A stretch of 64,000 nt of DNA. Origin: Pseudomonas azotoformans (GTDB taxonomy: Bacteria > Pseudomonadota > Gammaproteobacteria > Pseudomonadales > Pseudomonadaceae). Of the stretch, positions 1 through 9,888 are shown piece after piece. The notes under the pieces are model-generated. The model was given only the letters and a program-made list of their open reading frames with translations. It was not told the origin of the DNA and did not search any database. A program made the position numbers and the translations under genes. The stretch's first letter is position 1; every line of letters begins with the position of its first letter. The stretch covers positions 5,619,501-5,683,500 of the forward strand of contig NZ_LT629702.1 in the NCBI RefSeq assembly GCF_900103345.1, in the 5' to 3' direction.

Positions 1-52
1 GTCGAGCCAGATCGGGGTTGGCGTTCCCCGTAAAGACCATCATCTTGGACAC
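1..52 (-). CDS. prs: Ribose-phosphate pyrophosphokinase, N-terminal fragment
   Basis: Only the first 17 codons lie in the window. Read on the minus strand from a GTG start at 52-50 they give MSKMMVFTGNANPDLAR, the characteristic N-terminus of pseudomonad Prs, which makes PRPP from ribose 5-phosphate and ATP for nucleotide, histidine and NAD synthesis. The gene runs off the left edge. It lies downstream of ispE and tRNA-Gln on the same strand, the ispE-tRNA-prs order I recall for P. aeruginosa. Confidence 0.9.
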   Translation of the reverse strand, partial: MSKMMVFTGNANPDLAR

Positions 53-98
53 GCGCAGTACCTAGAGGCTGAGGGTAACCTGGATGAGTATAGGAAAA

Positions 99-173
99 TG
101 GCAGGGGCGGCTGGATTCGAACCAACGCATGGCAGGATCAAAACCTGCTGCCTTACCGCTTGGCGACGCCCCT
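99..173 (-). tRNA. tRNA-Gln (anticodon UUG)
   Basis: The minus strand gives a complete cloverleaf. The 7-bp acceptor stem is AGGGGCG paired with CGCCCCT, the T arm contains GGTTCGAATCC, the anticodon loop reads TTTTGAT with TTG as anticodon, and CCA is encoded at the 3' end (101-99). It lies between ispE and prs on the same strand and is probably processed from their shared transcript. Confidence 0.95.
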
Positions 174-186
174 GTATCTGTTGCAA

Positions 187-203
187 CGAGTGCCTAACAC
201 TCG
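187..203 (-). repeat. Short hairpin between ispE and tRNA-Gln
   Basis: A 6-bp perfect inverted repeat (CGAGTG / CACTCG) with a 5-nt loop follows the ispE stop. It has no T-run, so it looks more like an RNA processing or stability element than an intrinsic terminator. Function is inferred only. Confidence 0.35.
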
Positions 204-209
204 GTTCCT

Positions 210-1061
210 TTAGAGCAGACTTTGCAGCTTGCGATGCAACATCGAAACGTTGCTTCCCTTTGCTACAAACCCTGTAAGGGTCTCTGTAAGAAGGGCCGAG
301 ACTTTATCAGCTTCAGCTTTGCTTGGGAAGCCCCCAAACACACAACTTCCAGTTCCGGTTAATTTTGCTTCGGTAAATTTACCTAACAAATTCAAAGCGT
401 TACGTACCTCTGGATAACGCCTTGCTACAACCGGTAAGCAGTCATTTCGACTGTTTCCCTTGGGAACGGGGCGCACTTTAATGGGAGAAGAGTTACGTGT
501 CAACAACGGATCTGAAAAAATTTCTGCTGTACTTACAGATACTTGCGGCACAAGCACGACATACCACGGCTCTTCGGGGTATTCCGGGGTGAGTTTCTCC
601 CCCACGCCCTCGGCGAAAGCCGCGTGCCCACGCACGAAAACCGGGACGTCGGCGCCCAGTTTCAGGCCCAGTGCGGCCAGGCGATCATGGTCCCAGCCCA
701 GTTGCCACAAGTGATTCAGACCCAGCAGAGTCGTCGCGGCATTCGAGCTGCCACCGCCGATGCCACCGCCCATGGGCAGGATTTTATCGATCCAGATATC
801 GATGCCGAGCGGGCAACCGGATTGCTCCTGAAGTTTTTTTGCGGCCTTCACGATCAGGTTGCTGTCGTGAGGCACGCCTTCGAATTCGGTATGCAGCTTG
901 ATCACGCCATCGTCGCGTACGGCGAAGGTCAGCTCGTCGCCGTAGTCGAGGAATTGAAACAACGTCTGCAATTCGTGGTAGCCGTCTTCACGGCGACCCA
1001 GGATGTGCAGCATCAGGTTGAGCTTGGCCGGGGAGGGCAGGGTCAATGTTTGTACGGACAC
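210..1061 (-). CDS. ispE: 4-diphosphocytidyl-2-C-methyl-D-erythritol kinase
   Basis: This is a 283-residue GHMP kinase of the MEP isoprenoid pathway. It phosphorylates CDP-methylerythritol on the 2-hydroxyl using ATP, in the cytosol. The N-terminal [20 protein letters not shown] block is the substrate-binding signature, and the glycine-rich ATP loop is [12 protein letters not shown] at about residues 98-109. Length is normal for the family. The start is GTG at 1061-1059, one base after the lolB stop, so the two are probably translationally coupled. ispH of the same pathway lies separately at 39.9 kb. Confidence 0.96.
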   Translation of the reverse strand: MSVQTLTLPSPAKLNLMLHILGRREDGYHELQTLFQFLDYGDELTFAVRDDGVIKLHTEFEGVPHDSNLIVKAAKKLQEQSGCPLGIDIWIDKILPMGGGIGGGSSNAATTLLGLNHLWQLGWDHDRLAALGLKLGADVPVFVRGHAAFAEGVGEKLTPEYPEEPWYVVLVPQVSVSTAEIFSDPLLTRNSSPIKVRPVPKGNSRNDCLPVVARRYPEVRNALNLLGKFTEAKLTGTGSCVFGGFPSKAEADKVSALLTETLTGFVAKGSNVSMLHRKLQSLL

Positions 1062-1062
1062 G

Positions 1063-1680
1063 TTATTGCCCCAGTTTGCGTGGTTGCCAGTCCTTGATCA
1101 CCAGTGTGACGTCAAGGTCGGGGCCGTGCAGCTTGATGCGCTCGGGCAGCGAATAGCCGCTTTGCTCTACGTAGCTCAAATACTCGACCTGCCAGCCATC
1201 CTGTTCCAGGGTGGCCAGGCGGCTGTCGCCGTTGAGGCTCAGGCGACTCTTGCTGTCAGGCGCGGGCAGGCCACGGACCCACCACACCAGGTGAGACACC
1301 GGCAGTTTCCAGCCGATCTGTTGTTCCAGCAATTCTTCCGGAGAAGTCGCTTCGTAGCGGCCTTGGTTGGCCACTTCAAGGCTGACTTGCCCCGGCCGGC
1401 CGGTCAGGCGTGCGGCACCACGGCCCAGCGGACCCGACAGGCGAATATCGTAGTAGTCCTGGCGTTGCAGCCAGAACAGCGTTCCGCTGCCGGAATCTTT
1501 CGGCGCGCGAACCCCCACTTTGCCTTCGATCTGCCAGCCATCGATGCTGCTGAGTTGGTCTTTGTGCTGCTTCCATTGCGCCGGGTTGCCCTGGCCTTCA
1601 ACGGATTCACGGCTGCCGATGCCCGCGCAACCGGCGAGCAGGGCGATGAAGCTGAACATAACAACGTGGCGCAAAAACAT
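1063..1680 (-). CDS. lolB: Outer-membrane lipoprotein insertion protein LolB
   Basis: A 205-residue lipoprotein with a short signal peptide and lipobox LLAG followed by Cys18. LolB is the outer-membrane receptor that accepts lipoproteins from the periplasmic carrier LolA and inserts them into the inner leaflet. The central region ([14 protein letters not shown], then [10 protein letters not shown]) matches the LolB beta-barrel half. It sits between the TPR lipoprotein gene (4-bp gap upstream) and ispE (1-bp gap), the usual lolB-ispE-prs arrangement in gammaproteobacteria. Confidence 0.94.
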   Translation of the reverse strand: MFLRHVVMFSFIALLAGCAGIGSRESVEGQGNPAQWKQHKDQLSSIDGWQIEGKVGVRAPKDSGSGTLFWLQRQDYYDIRLSGPLGRGAARLTGRPGQVSLEVANQGRYEATSPEELLEQQIGWKLPVSHLVWWVRGLPAPDSKSRLSLNGDSRLATLEQDGWQVEYLSYVEQSGYSLPERIKLHGPDLDVTLVIKDWQPRKLGQ

Positions 1681-1684
1681 AAGC

Positions 1685-3409
1685 TTAAAGGGTCTCGGAT
1701 CCGGTCAGGCGCTTGATGGTGCTGCGCAGGATGGGGCTTTCGGGTTGTTCCTTGAGGAATTTTTCCCAGATTTGGCGTGCTTCGCGCTGTTTGCCATTGG
1801 CCCACAGCACTTCGCCCAGGTGCGCGGCGACTTCCTGGTCGGGGAAGCGTTCCAGTGCCAGGCGCAACAAGCGTTCGGCTTCGTCCAGGTTGCCCAGGCG
1901 GTAATTCACCCAGCCCAGGCTGTCGAGCACGGCCGGGTCCTCCGGGTTGAGCTTGTGGGCTTGCTCGATCAGCACCTTGGCTTCGTCGTAGCGCGTGGTG
2001 CGGTCGGACAAGGTGTAGCCCAGGGCGTTTAGGGCCATGGCGTTGTCCGGATCGCGCTTGATGATCAGGCGCAGGTCTTTTTCCATCTGCGCCAGGTCAT
2101 TGCGTTTTTCCGCCTGCATGGCGCGGGTGTACAGCAGGTTCAAATCATCCGGGAATTGCAGCAAGGCTTGTTGCAACAGCTTCCAGGCGCGCTCGCCCTG
2201 GTTGTTGGCCGACAGGGTTTCAGCCTGGATCAGGTAGAGCTGGATCGCGTAGTCCGGTTCGGCATCCCGCGCGGCGGCCAGGCGTTTCTCCGCCTCGTCG
2301 GTGCGGCCGTTGCTCATCAGGATGTCGGCCTGGCGCAATTGGGCGGGCAGGTAGTCGTTGCCGGGGCCGACCTGGGCATATTCGAGCAGGGCGGCTTGCG
2401 GATCGTTGCGCTCTTCGGCGATACGGCCGAGGTTCAGGTGCGCCGAATCCACATGGCTTTCACGTTGGATCAGCTCCTCCAGGTAACCCTTGGCCTCGTC
2501 CCAGGCCTTGGCTTCCAGGCACACCAGTGCCAGGGAATAACGCAATTCGTCGTCATCCGGGTATTGCTGGACCAGGTTGGCGAACTGCACTTTGGCGTCC
2601 TCCATGCGGTCCTGTTCCACCAGCATGCGTGCGTAAGTCAGGCGCAGGCGCTTGTCGTCCGGATACTTCTTGAGGCTTTTTTCCAGCAGCGGAATCGCTT
2701 CCTTGCCGCGATTGAGGTTCTGCAGCAGGCGTGCGCGCAGCAGGATCGGCGCGATTTCGCCTTCTTCCGGCGGATTCTGCTCCAGCAGCTTCAGCGCCGC
2801 GTCGGCTTCGTCGTCCTGCTGCAGCAGCAACGCCTTGCCGAAAATCAGCTGGCTGTTCTTCGGATGCTTTTGCAGCAGGCGGTCGAAACTCTTCATCAGG
2901 CCATTGCGCGTGTCCTGGTCGGTGTCGGCAGCCGACAGCGCGAGGAAGTCGAAATGGGTGTCGCCCTTGCCCTGCAGGACTTTCTCCATATAGATCATGG
3001 AGTCGTCATAGCGCCCGGCGCGTGCCAGTTGAATGGCCGCGGCCCGTTGTGCCTCCAGGTCGTCCGGTGCGTTTTTCGCCCAGATCAGCGAGGAGTCCAG
3101 TGCAGCCTGATCGGCCCCCAGGTACTCGGCGATGCGGAAGGCTCGCTCGGAAATCCCCGGATCCTGGGTGTTGATGGCCTGGGTCACGTAGTTATCCAGC
3201 GCAATATCGAAGCGATTGCGCTGGCCGGCCAGTTCCGCGGTCAGCAGGCTGTACACCGTTTCTTCGGTGAACGAGGAATAAACCTTGGGCTTTTCAGGGG
3301 CGGGTGTGCTGTCTTCCACCGGTGGCGTACCGTCCGGCGACACGGGGGCCATGGCCTGGCAGCCGCTGAGAAAGACAAAGGCGAGGAGCAACGCGGAAGA
3401 TCTATTCAT
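1685..3409 (-). CDS. Tetratricopeptide-repeat lipoprotein
   Basis: A 574-residue protein with signal peptide and lipobox (LSG followed by Cys17), a Pro/Glu-rich linker, then tandem TPR units over most of its length. Recognisable repeats include the stretch around NALGYTLSD and [20 protein letters not shown]. It is predicted to be a membrane-anchored scaffold in the periplasm. Its partner is unknown. It is the first gene of the minus-strand lolB-ispE operon and is divergent from hemA across a 182-bp gap. I recall an uncharacterised orthologue at this place in P. aeruginosa. No catalytic motif is seen. Confidence 0.88.
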   Translation of the reverse strand: MNRSSALLLAFVFLSGCQAMAPVSPDGTPPVEDSTPAPEKPKVYSSFTEETVYSLLTAELAGQRNRFDIALDNYVTQAINTQDPGISERAFRIAEYLGADQAALDSSLIWAKNAPDDLEAQRAAAIQLARAGRYDDSMIYMEKVLQGKGDTHFDFLALSAADTDQDTRNGLMKSFDRLLQKHPKNSQLIFGKALLLQQDDEADAALKLLEQNPPEEGEIAPILLRARLLQNLNRGKEAIPLLEKSLKKYPDDKRLRLTYARMLVEQDRMEDAKVQFANLVQQYPDDDELRYSLALVCLEAKAWDEAKGYLEELIQRESHVDSAHLNLGRIAEERNDPQAALLEYAQVGPGNDYLPAQLRQADILMSNGRTDEAEKRLAAARDAEPDYAIQLYLIQAETLSANNQGERAWKLLQQALLQFPDDLNLLYTRAMQAEKRNDLAQMEKDLRLIIKRDPDNAMALNALGYTLSDRTTRYDEAKVLIEQAHKLNPEDPAVLDSLGWVNYRLGNLDEAERLLRLALERFPDQEVAAHLGEVLWANGKQREARQIWEKFLKEQPESPILRSTIKRLTGSETL

Positions 3410-3591
3410 ATAGGAAGAGGACGACTAACCTGCGGTCGGATCATCATGACACAAGCCTTCGGCCAAACATAACCGAGTCTCAGTTGATGCCTTTATAGAC
3501 ACAAGGCATTAGGACAATAGACGACGGTGGTTGTTCTGAATCTTTCGAAGTAGGACAATTGTCGGCTTCCCGACATCATCAGCGATATTGA

Positions 3592-4881
3592 ATGGCCTTC
3601 CTCGCACTCGGTATTAACCACAAGACTGCCTCCGTAGACGTGCGCGAGCGCGTGGCGTTCACGCCGGAGCAGTTGGTTGAGGCCCTGCAGCAGCTCTGTC
3701 GGCTCACCGACAGTCGCGAAGCTGCGATCCTTTCGACCTGCAACCGCAGCGAGCTTTATATAGAGCAGGAGCATCTTTCAGCGGATGTCGTGCTGCGCTG
3801 GCTAGCCGATTACCATCATTTGGACCTCGATGACCTTCGCGCCAGCGCTTATGTGCACGAAGAGGATGCGGCAGTTCGTCACATGATGCGTGTGGCGGCC
3901 GGTCTCGATTCGCTGGTGTTGGGCGAGCCGCAGATTCTGGGCCAGATGAAGTCCGCCTACGCTGTGGCGCGTGAGGCCGGCACTGTCGGCCCGCTGCTGG
4001 GGCGGCTGTTCCAGGCCACCTTCAATTCTGCCAAGCAGGTGCGCACCGACACCGCCATCGGTGAAAACCCGGTGTCCGTGGCGTTTGCCGCCGTCAGCCT
4101 GGCCAAACAGATTTTCAGTGACTTGCAACGCAGCCAGGCGCTGCTGATCGGCGCTGGCGAGACCATCACCCTGGTTGCCCGCCATCTGCATGACCTGGGC
4201 GTGAAGCGTATCGTGGTCGCCAACCGCACATTGGAGCGCGCCAGCATCCTCGCCGAGCAGTTCGGCGCCCATGCGGTGTTGCTGGCGGACATTCCGGCCG
4301 AACTGGTGCGAAGCGATATCGTCATCAGCTCCACCGCCAGCCAACTGCCGATCCTGGGCAAGGGCGCGGTCGAGAGCGCGCTGAAGCTGCGCAAGCACAA
4401 GCCGATCTTCATGGTGGATATTGCCGTTCCCCGGGATATCGAACCCGAAGTCGGCGAGTTGGACGACGTTTACCTCTACAGCGTCGACGATCTGCACGAA
4501 GTGGTCGCCGAAAACCTCAAGAGCCGCCAGGGCGCCGCCCAGGCTGCCGAGGAAATGGTCAGCACCGGCGCCGAAGACTTCATGGTGCGCCTGCGTGAAC
4601 TGGCGGCGGTGGACGTGCTCAAGGCGTATCGTCAGCAAGGCGAACGCCTGCGCGACGAGGAATTGATCAAGGCCCAGCGCTTGCTGGCCAACGGCAGCAG
4701 CGCCGAGGAGGTGCTGATGCAACTGGCCCGTGGCCTCACCAACAAATTGCTGCATGCACCCAGTGTGCAACTGAAAAAGCTTACCGCCGAAGGCCGCCTC
4801 GATGCGCTGGCCATGGCCCAGGAACTCTTTGCCCTCGGTGAGGGCGCGTCAGATAGCTCTTCGGATAAAAAACCGCAATGA
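3592..4881 (+). CDS. hemA: Glutamyl-tRNA reductase
   Basis: A 429-residue enzyme catalysing the first committed step of C5-pathway tetrapyrrole synthesis: NADPH reduction of glutamyl-tRNA to glutamate-1-semialdehyde. The catalytic Cys50 sits in STCNRSELY. The NADP-binding domain is central ([16 protein letters not shown]) and the dimerisation domain is C-terminal. Start chosen at ATG 3592 ([14 protein letters not shown]), the family N-terminus. The last bases overlap prfA in an ATGA junction, giving the common hemA-prfA-prmC operon. hemH for the last haem step is at 20.2 kb. Confidence 0.97.
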   Translation: MAFLALGINHKTASVDVRERVAFTPEQLVEALQQLCRLTDSREAAILSTCNRSELYIEQEHLSADVVLRWLADYHHLDLDDLRASAYVHEEDAAVRHMMRVAAGLDSLVLGEPQILGQMKSAYAVAREAGTVGPLLGRLFQATFNSAKQVRTDTAIGENPVSVAFAAVSLAKQIFSDLQRSQALLIGAGETITLVARHLHDLGVKRIVVANRTLERASILAEQFGAHAVLLADIPAELVRSDIVISSTASQLPILGKGAVESALKLRKHKPIFMVDIAVPRDIEPEVGELDDVYLYSVDDLHEVVAENLKSRQGAAQAAEEMVSTGAEDFMVRLRELAAVDVLKAYRQQGERLRDEELIKAQRLLANGSSAEEVLMQLARGLTNKLLHAPSVQLKKLTAEGRLDALAMAQELFALGEGASDSSSDKKPQ

Positions 4882-5960
4882 AAGCGTCACTGCTCAATAA
4901 ACTGGACGTGCTCCAGGACCGTTTCGAAGAACTGACCGCCTTGCTCGGCGATGGCGAGGTCATCTCCGATCAGACCAAATTCCGTGCCTATTCCAAGGAA
5001 TACGCCGAAGTTGAGCCCGTTGTGGCCACTTACAAGAATCTGCTGAAGGTGCAGGCCGACCTTGAAGGTGCCCAGGCACTGCTCAAGGACAGCGACCCGG
5101 ACATGCGCGAAATGGCCGTGGAAGAAGTCCGCGAAGCCAAGGAAAAACTCGCCGAGCTGGAAGGCGACCTGCAACGCATGCTGCTGCCCAAGGACCCGAA
5201 TGACGGGCGCAACGTGTTCCTCGAAATCCGTGCCGGCACCGGCGGTGACGAGGCGGCGATCTTCTCCGGCGACCTGTTCCGTATGTACTCGCGGTATGCC
5301 GAACGTCGCGGCTGGCGCGTAGAGATCCTGTCCGAGAACGAAGGCGAACACGGCGGCTATAAAGAAGTTATCGCACGGGTCGAGGGCGACAACGTCTACG
5401 GCAAGCTCAAATTCGAGTCCGGCGCGCACCGCGTGCAGCGTGTCCCCGCGACCGAGTCCCAGGGCCGTATCCACACTTCGGCGTGCACCGTTGCCGTGTT
5501 GCCAGAACCGGACGAGCAGGAAGCCATCGAGATCAACCCGGCCGACCTGCGCATCGACACCTACCGCTCCTCGGGCGCCGGTGGCCAGCACGTCAACAAG
5601 ACCGACTCGGCGATCCGCATCACGCACTTGCCGTCGGGCATCGTGGTGGAGTGCCAGGAAGAACGCTCCCAGCACAAGAACCGTGCGCGGGCCATGTCCT
5701 GGTTGTCGGCCAAACTCAATGACCAGCAGACCAGCGCCGCCGCCAACGCGATTGCCAGCGAGCGCAAATTGCTGGTGGGTTCAGGCGACCGCTCCGAGCG
5801 CATTCGTACCTACAACTTTGCCCAGGGCCGGGTCACCGACCATCGGGTCAACCTCACCCTTTACTCCTTGGACGAGATCCTTGCCGGAGGCGTGGACGCG
5901 GTGATCGAGCCGTTGCTCGCCGAATACCAGGCCGATCAACTGGCCGCGATAGGTGAATAA
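4878..5960 (+). CDS. prfA: Peptide chain release factor 1
   Basis: A 360-residue RF1 that releases nascent peptides at UAA and UAG codons. The GGQ catalytic motif is in [15 protein letters not shown], and the codon-recognition tripeptide PAT is in VPATESQGR. The start ATG overlaps the hemA stop by 4 bases, and the gene abuts prmC, whose product methylates the GGQ glutamine. This is therefore a substrate-enzyme gene pair. Confidence 0.98.
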   Translation: MKASLLNKLDVLQDRFEELTALLGDGEVISDQTKFRAYSKEYAEVEPVVATYKNLLKVQADLEGAQALLKDSDPDMREMAVEEVREAKEKLAELEGDLQRMLLPKDPNDGRNVFLEIRAGTGGDEAAIFSGDLFRMYSRYAERRGWRVEILSENEGEHGGYKEVIARVEGDNVYGKLKFESGAHRVQRVPATESQGRIHTSACTVAVLPEPDEQEAIEINPADLRIDTYRSSGAGGQHVNKTDSAIRITHLPSGIVVECQEERSQHKNRARAMSWLSAKLNDQQTSAAANAIASERKLLVGSGDRSERIRTYNFAQGRVTDHRVNLTLYSLDEILAGGVDAVIEPLLAEYQADQLAAIGE

Positions 5961-6791
5961 ATGACCATCATCGCCAGCTTGCTGCGCGCCGCCGACCTGC
6001 CCGACTCGCCCACGGCGCGCCTGGATGCCGAATTGTTGCTGGCGGCTGCCCTGGGCAAGTCGCGCAGTTACCTGCATACCTGGCCCGAGAAAATCGTCAG
6101 CAGCGAGCACGCGCTGGCCTTTGCCGGCTACCTGCAACGCCGTCGCGGCGGTGAGCCGGTGGCCTATATCCTCGGCCAGCAAGGCTTCTGGAAGCTGGAC
6201 CTGGAGGTCGCGCCCCACACGTTGATCCCGCGCCCGGATACCGAATTGCTGGTGGAAACCGCCCTGGAATTGTTGCCCGCCACGCCAGTCAAGGTCCTCG
6301 ACCTCGGCACTGGCAGCGGCGCCATCGCCCTGGCTCTGGCCAGCGAACGCCCCGCCTGGCAGGTCACCGCTGTCGACCGTGTGCTGGAAGCCGTGGCCCT
6401 GGCCGAGCGCAACCGCCAGCGGCTGTACCTCACTAACGCCACGGTGCTGAACAGCCATTGGTTCAGCGCGCTGCAAGGTCATCGTTATGACCTGATCATC
6501 AGCAACCCGCCGTACATTGCCGCCAACGATCCGCACCTGGTGGCGGGCGACGTGCGTTTCGAGCCGGCCAGCGCATTGGTGGCCGGCCATGATGGCTTGG
6601 ACGACCTGCGCCTGATCATCAAAGAAGCCCCGGCCCACCTGAATGCCGGTGGCCGGCTGTTGCTGGAGCACGGTTACGACCAGGCCCCGGCCGTGCGCGA
6701 CCTGCTGTTGAGTGAAGGGTTTGAAGAGGTGCACAGCCGCATCGACCTCGGCGGCCATGAGCGCATCACCCTGGGGCGCCGGCCGTGCTGA
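5961..6791 (+). CDS. prmC: Release factor glutamine N5-methyltransferase
   Basis: A 276-residue class I SAM methyltransferase. Motif I is VLDLGTGSGAIALALA and the amide-methyltransferase signature NPPY is in ISNPPYIAAND. It methylates the glutamine of the GGQ motif in RF1 and RF2. It starts directly after the prfA stop with an AGGTGA ribosome site and ends overlapping the GTG start of moeB by 7 bases. Confidence 0.97.
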   Translation: MTIIASLLRAADLPDSPTARLDAELLLAAALGKSRSYLHTWPEKIVSSEHALAFAGYLQRRRGGEPVAYILGQQGFWKLDLEVAPHTLIPRPDTELLVETALELLPATPVKVLDLGTGSGAIALALASERPAWQVTAVDRVLEAVALAERNRQRLYLTNATVLNSHWFSALQGHRYDLIISNPPYIAANDPHLVAGDVRFEPASALVAGHDGLDDLRLIIKEAPAHLNAGGRLLLEHGYDQAPAVRDLLLSEGFEEVHSRIDLGGHERITLGRRPC

Positions 6792-7540
6792 CCGATCAGG
6801 AGCTGTTGCGCTATAGCCGGCAGATTCTGTTGCAGCATGTCGACATCGACGGCCAGTCGCGCCTGAAAAACGGCCGTGCCTTGATCGTCGGCCTCGGTGG
6901 CCTGGGTGCGCCCGTCGCGTTGTACCTCGCAGCTGCCGGCGTCGGCGAGTTGCATCTGGCGGACTTCGACACGGTCGACCTGACCAACCTGCAACGCCAG
7001 ATCATCCATGATACCGACAGCGTCGGGCAGACCAAGGTCGACTCGGCTCTACGTCGCCTGGCGGCGATCAATCCCGAGATTCAACTGGTCCCCCATCGCA
7101 CCGCGCTGGATGCCGACTCCCTGGCGGCGGCGGTTGAAGCGGTCGATGTGGTGCTCGATTGCAGCGACAACTTCTCCACCCGCGAAGCCGTCAACGCGGC
7201 CTGCGTCGCCGCCGGCAAGCCCTTGATCAGCGGCGCGGCGATCCGTCTTGAAGGGCAACTGTCGGTGTTCGACCCGCGTCGCGCCGACAGCCCGTGCTAC
7301 CACTGTTTATATGGGCACGGCAGCGATACCGAACTCACCTGCAGCGAGGCTGGTGTGGTCGGCCCACTGGTCGGTGTGGTCGGCAGCCTGCAAGCCCTGG
7401 AAGCATTGAAACTGCTGGCCGGTTTCGGTGAGCCGTTGGTAGGCCGCTTGTTGCTGATCGACGCCCTGGCCACGCGCTTTCGCGAGTTGCGCGTCAAGCG
7501 TGACCCCGGTTGCAGCGTGTGCGGGACGCCACATGGTTAA
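6785..7540 (+). CDS. moeB: Molybdopterin-synthase adenylyltransferase (ThiF/MoeB family)
   Basis: A 251-residue E1-like enzyme that adenylates the C-terminal glycine of a ubiquitin-like sulfur carrier (MoaD in molybdopterin synthesis). Seen: the nucleotide-binding [17 protein letters not shown] loop, the DLTNLQRQ segment, and two zinc Cys pairs (CYHC, CSVC). The start is GTG at 6785 inside the end of prmC. The operon position between prmC and murI matches P. aeruginosa moeB. A ThiF-type role cannot be excluded from sequence alone. Confidence 0.92.
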   Translation: MLTDQELLRYSRQILLQHVDIDGQSRLKNGRALIVGLGGLGAPVALYLAAAGVGELHLADFDTVDLTNLQRQIIHDTDSVGQTKVDSALRRLAAINPEIQLVPHRTALDADSLAAAVEAVDVVLDCSDNFSTREAVNAACVAAGKPLISGAAIRLEGQLSVFDPRRADSPCYHCLYGHGSDTELTCSEAGVVGPLVGVVGSLQALEALKLLAGFGEPLVGRLLLIDALATRFRELRVKRDPGCSVCGTPHG

Positions 7541-8327
7541 GGGCGCGCCGATCGGTGTGTTCGATTCCGGTATCGGTGGCTTGACCGTGCTGGACGAAAT
7601 CCAGCAGCTATTGCCCCAGGAATCACTGCTGTACGTGGCCGATTGCGGACACATCCCCTACGGCGAGAAAAGCCCGGCATTTATCCTTGAACGCTCCCGG
7701 CAGGTGGCGGCATTTTTCCAGGCGCTGGGCGCCAAAGCCTTCGTGATTGCCTGTAACACCGCCACCGTTGCCGCTGTCGCCGATCTGCGCCTGGATTATC
7801 CGGATTGGCCGCTGGTGGGCATGGAGCCCGCCGTCAAACCTGCCGCTGCGGCCACCCGCAGTGGCGTGGTCGGGGTGCTTGCCACCACCGGCACGCTGCA
7901 AAGCGCCAAGTTCGCCGCATTGCTCGACCGTTTCGCCACCGATGTGAAGGTCATCACCCAGCCGTGCCCGGGCCTGGTGGAGCTGATCGAAAGCGGTGAC
8001 CTGACCAGCCCGGCCTTGCGCCAGTTATTGCAGGGCTATATCGACCCGTTGCTCAGCGCCGGTTGTGACACCATCATCCTCGGCTGCACCCACTATCCCT
8101 TCCTCAAGCCACTCCTGGCGCACATGCTGCCCCCCAGCATTATCCTCATCGACACCGGCGCCGCCGTGGCCCGCCAGCTCAAGCGTTTGCTGGGGGAGCG
8201 CGACCTATTGGCCGTCGGCAATCCAGCACCAGCACAGTTCTGGACCAGCGGAGATGTGTGTCACCTAAGAAATATCCTACCGACACTATGGAAATATCCG
8301 GGCGTTGTGAGAAGCTTCGGCTCGTGA
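7533..8327 (+). CDS. murI: Glutamate racemase
   Basis: A 264-residue cofactor-independent racemase supplying D-glutamate for peptidoglycan. The N-terminal motif is [13 protein letters not shown]. The two catalytic cysteines lie in ACNTATVAA and LGCTHYPFL. Start chosen at ATG 7533 ([10 protein letters not shown]), overlapping the moeB stop by 8 bases. An upstream in-frame GTG would add 11 residues from within moeB and is less likely. It is the last gene of the hemA operon. Confidence 0.96.
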   Translation: MVKGAPIGVFDSGIGGLTVLDEIQQLLPQESLLYVADCGHIPYGEKSPAFILERSRQVAAFFQALGAKAFVIACNTATVAAVADLRLDYPDWPLVGMEPAVKPAAAATRSGVVGVLATTGTLQSAKFAALLDRFATDVKVITQPCPGLVELIESGDLTSPALRQLLQGYIDPLLSAGCDTIILGCTHYPFLKPLLAHMLPPSIILIDTGAAVARQLKRLLGERDLLAVGNPAPAQFWTSGDVCHLRNILPTLWKYPGVVRSFGS

Positions 8328-8340
8328 AAATTTCGTGAAA

Positions 8341-8361
8341 TTCCAGCGTTATTAGCTGGAA
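8341..8361 (+). terminator. Possible terminator hairpin after murI
   Basis: A 7-bp perfect stem (TTCCAGC / GCTGGAA) with a 7-nt loop lies 13 bases after the murI stop. The following T-rich stretch is broken (ACTTCTGATT), so it would be a weak intrinsic terminator. It marks the end of the hemA operon before pagL. Confidence 0.4.
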
Positions 8362-8439
8362 CTTCTGATTACACGCCAGCTTCTATAGCGAGATAGCCTG
8401 TACAAAACCATATAACTTCGTTCGGAAAGGATGTTTCTT

Positions 8440-8958
8440 ATGAAGCGCTTGTTCTGTTTGGCTGCGATTGCGGCCGCTGTAGTGGGGCACTCTGTTTCGG
8501 CACAGGCCGCTGGCCTGGAACTGGGGGTGGGGAGCACCAGCGATTCGACCATGACCTACCGGCTGGGGCTGACATCGGACTGGGATAAGAGTTGGTGGCA
8601 GAGCGATACCGGTCGATTGACCGGTTACTGGAGTGGTGCCTACACCTATTGGGATGGGGACAAGCGAGCCAGCGCCAGCAGCCTGTCGTTCTCGCCGGTG
8701 TTTGTGTATGAATTTGCCGGGGAATCGGTGAAGCCTTACATCGAGGCCGGGATCGGGGTCGCAGTGTTTTCCCGCACCAAGCTGGAAGACAACAACATCG
8801 GCCAGGCCTTTCAGTTCGAAGACCGCCTGGGTTTCGGCCTGCGCTTCGCGGGTGGGCATGAGGTGGGGATTCGTGCCACGCATTACTCCAATGCGGGTAT
8901 CAGCAGCAATAACGATGGTGTAGAGAGCTACTCGTTGCACTACACCTTGCCGTTATAA
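8440..8958 (+). CDS. pagL: Lipid A 3-O-deacylase, PagL family
   Basis: A 172-residue outer-membrane beta-barrel with a signal peptide ending around AQA-AG. PagL removes the 3-O-linked acyl chain from lipid A. The catalytic triad is visible as His148, Ser150 (THYSN) and Glu162, the same spacing I recall for P. aeruginosa PagL (126, 128, 140). ATG 8440 was chosen because GGAAAGG (8424-8430) sits 9 bases before it. The in-frame ATG at 8431 abuts that site. The neighbour murI matches the P. aeruginosa context. It is probably monocistronic. Confidence 0.9.
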   Translation: MKRLFCLAAIAAAVVGHSVSAQAAGLELGVGSTSDSTMTYRLGLTSDWDKSWWQSDTGRLTGYWSGAYTYWDGDKRASASSLSFSPVFVYEFAGESVKPYIEAGIGVAVFSRTKLEDNNIGQAFQFEDRLGFGLRFAGGHEVGIRATHYSNAGISSNNDGVESYSLHYTLPL

Positions 8959-8986
8959 CCCTCGAAACAACGGTTAACACGCAGAC

Positions 8987-9034
8987 TTGTAGTGAGCGAG
9001 CTTGCCTCGCGCGGGGCAAGCCCGCTCACTACAA
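8987..9034. repeat. REP-type palindrome, single hairpin (TGAGCGRGCTTGCC type)
   Basis: An imperfect inverted repeat with arms TTGTAGTGAGCGAGCTTGCC and GGGGCAAGCCCGCTCACTACAA around a short loop, between convergent pagL and the YkgJ-like gene. The sequence resembles one of the fluorescent-pseudomonad REP families and differs from the two-hairpin elements elsewhere in the window. Confidence 0.75.
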
Positions 9035-9044
9035 AAGCCAATGT

Positions 9045-9350
9045 TCAGCGGTAGGCGGTAGCGATACCCTGTCGTTCTTCCAGGCACTCCGGCGCGCCCA
9101 TCTCGAACTCCCGACAAATCAGTGGCCGTCGCTCGTAGATCGTGCACATCATGGTGTCCCGGTCCAGCGCCGCGCACCAGCCGTCGTCCAGGCGCAGCAT
9201 CACTTCACCGCCCCAGTCATCGGTATCGATATAGCGTTCCGGTACGCCGGTGTCGGTGATCAGCATCACTTCCAGCTGGCAGCAGCAGGCCGCGCACGTC
9301 GAGCAGGTAACGGCGGGTTCGGCGATTTGAGTGTGGGGGATGTTGGGCAT
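9045..9350 (-). CDS. YkgJ-family cysteine cluster protein
   Basis: A 101-residue protein with nine cysteines, at 16, 19, 22, 23, 24, 59, 69, 79 and 89. The pattern CxxCxxCCC near the N-terminus with later single cysteines is that of YkgJ-like putative zinc or Fe-S proteins of unknown function. Start chosen at ATG 9350 (MPNIPHTQ). The longer frame reaches into the 9351-9402 spacer and looks non-coding. A 52-bp spacer with a degenerate AGCTTCAAGCT-type repeat separates it from the DUF2878 gene upstream. Convergent with pagL. Confidence 0.82.
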   Translation of the reverse strand: MPNIPHTQIAEPAVTCSTCAACCCQLEVMLITDTGVPERYIDTDDWGGEVMLRLDDGWCAALDRDTMMCTIYERRPLICREFEMGAPECLEERQGIATAYR

Positions 9351-9402
9351 GGCGGCAGCTTCAAGCTTTGAGCGGCAAGCTGCAAGTAAAAGCCGACCGG
9401 TT

Positions 9403-9888
9403 TCAGTTTTTTCTGGCAGCGCTTGCCAGCAGTACAAAGAGCAAAGCCCACAGCAGTGCCAATCCGAACAGGCTCGGCCCCAGGGCGTACCCGAAACTCA
9501 CGCCTGCCAATTGACTGCCTGCGTAGTAGGACATCGGCCCGCCCACGGCACCCAGTAAGGCTGCGCGCCACCAGGGCTGGGTACTCCACGCCAGGCAATG
9601 ACGCAGTGTGGTTGCCAGTAGCGCCCATAGCAGCATCAACCAGAGCGGAATCAAAGGCCCAGGCTCGATGAACTGAAAGAAACCAACGGTGCGCAATACC
9701 GTATCCACCAACGTACCCAACACCGCCACGCTCAGGATCAACCTGCCGTCTTCAGCCCACGAACTTATCCACAGCAGGTGAACTGCCAGCACGGCAAGCC
9801 CCACCATTAACCACGCGCTGTCCCCACCCAGCACACAGGCAAACCAACCGCACTGAAACAGCACGGCATTGGCCAGCGTCTTAAGCAT
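9403..9888 (-). CDS. DUF2878 family membrane protein
   Basis: A 161-residue, strongly hydrophobic protein with about five predicted membrane segments (for example WLMVGLAVLAVHLLW and LIPLWLMLLWALLATTL). It matches my recollection of DUF2878, whose function is unknown. The ATG at 9888 overlaps the stop of the methyltransferase gene by 8 bases, so translation is coupled. It is the last gene of the nine-gene chain beginning at 17.7 kb. The context suggests a role with membrane lipid modification, which is inference. Confidence 0.82.
   Translation of the reverse strand: MLKTLANAVLFQCGWFACVLGGDSAWLMVGLAVLAVHLLWISSWAEDGRLILSVAVLGTLVDTVLRTVGFFQFIEPGPLIPLWLMLLWALLATTLRHCLAWSTQPWWRAALLGAVGGPMSYYAGSQLAGVSFGYALGPSLFGLALLWALLFVLLASAARKN

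Noticed and set aside
4878..5960. prfA with an in-frame stop and programmed frameshift, as in prfB
   Set aside because: The frame is continuous and the product is RF1, which is not frameshift-regulated.
8399..8404. TGTACA upstream of pagL as a further LitR-type site
   Set aside because: No partner box at 12-base spacing on either side. A single hexamer is expected by chance, and others occur within coding regions (for example 14230, 18774, 18947).
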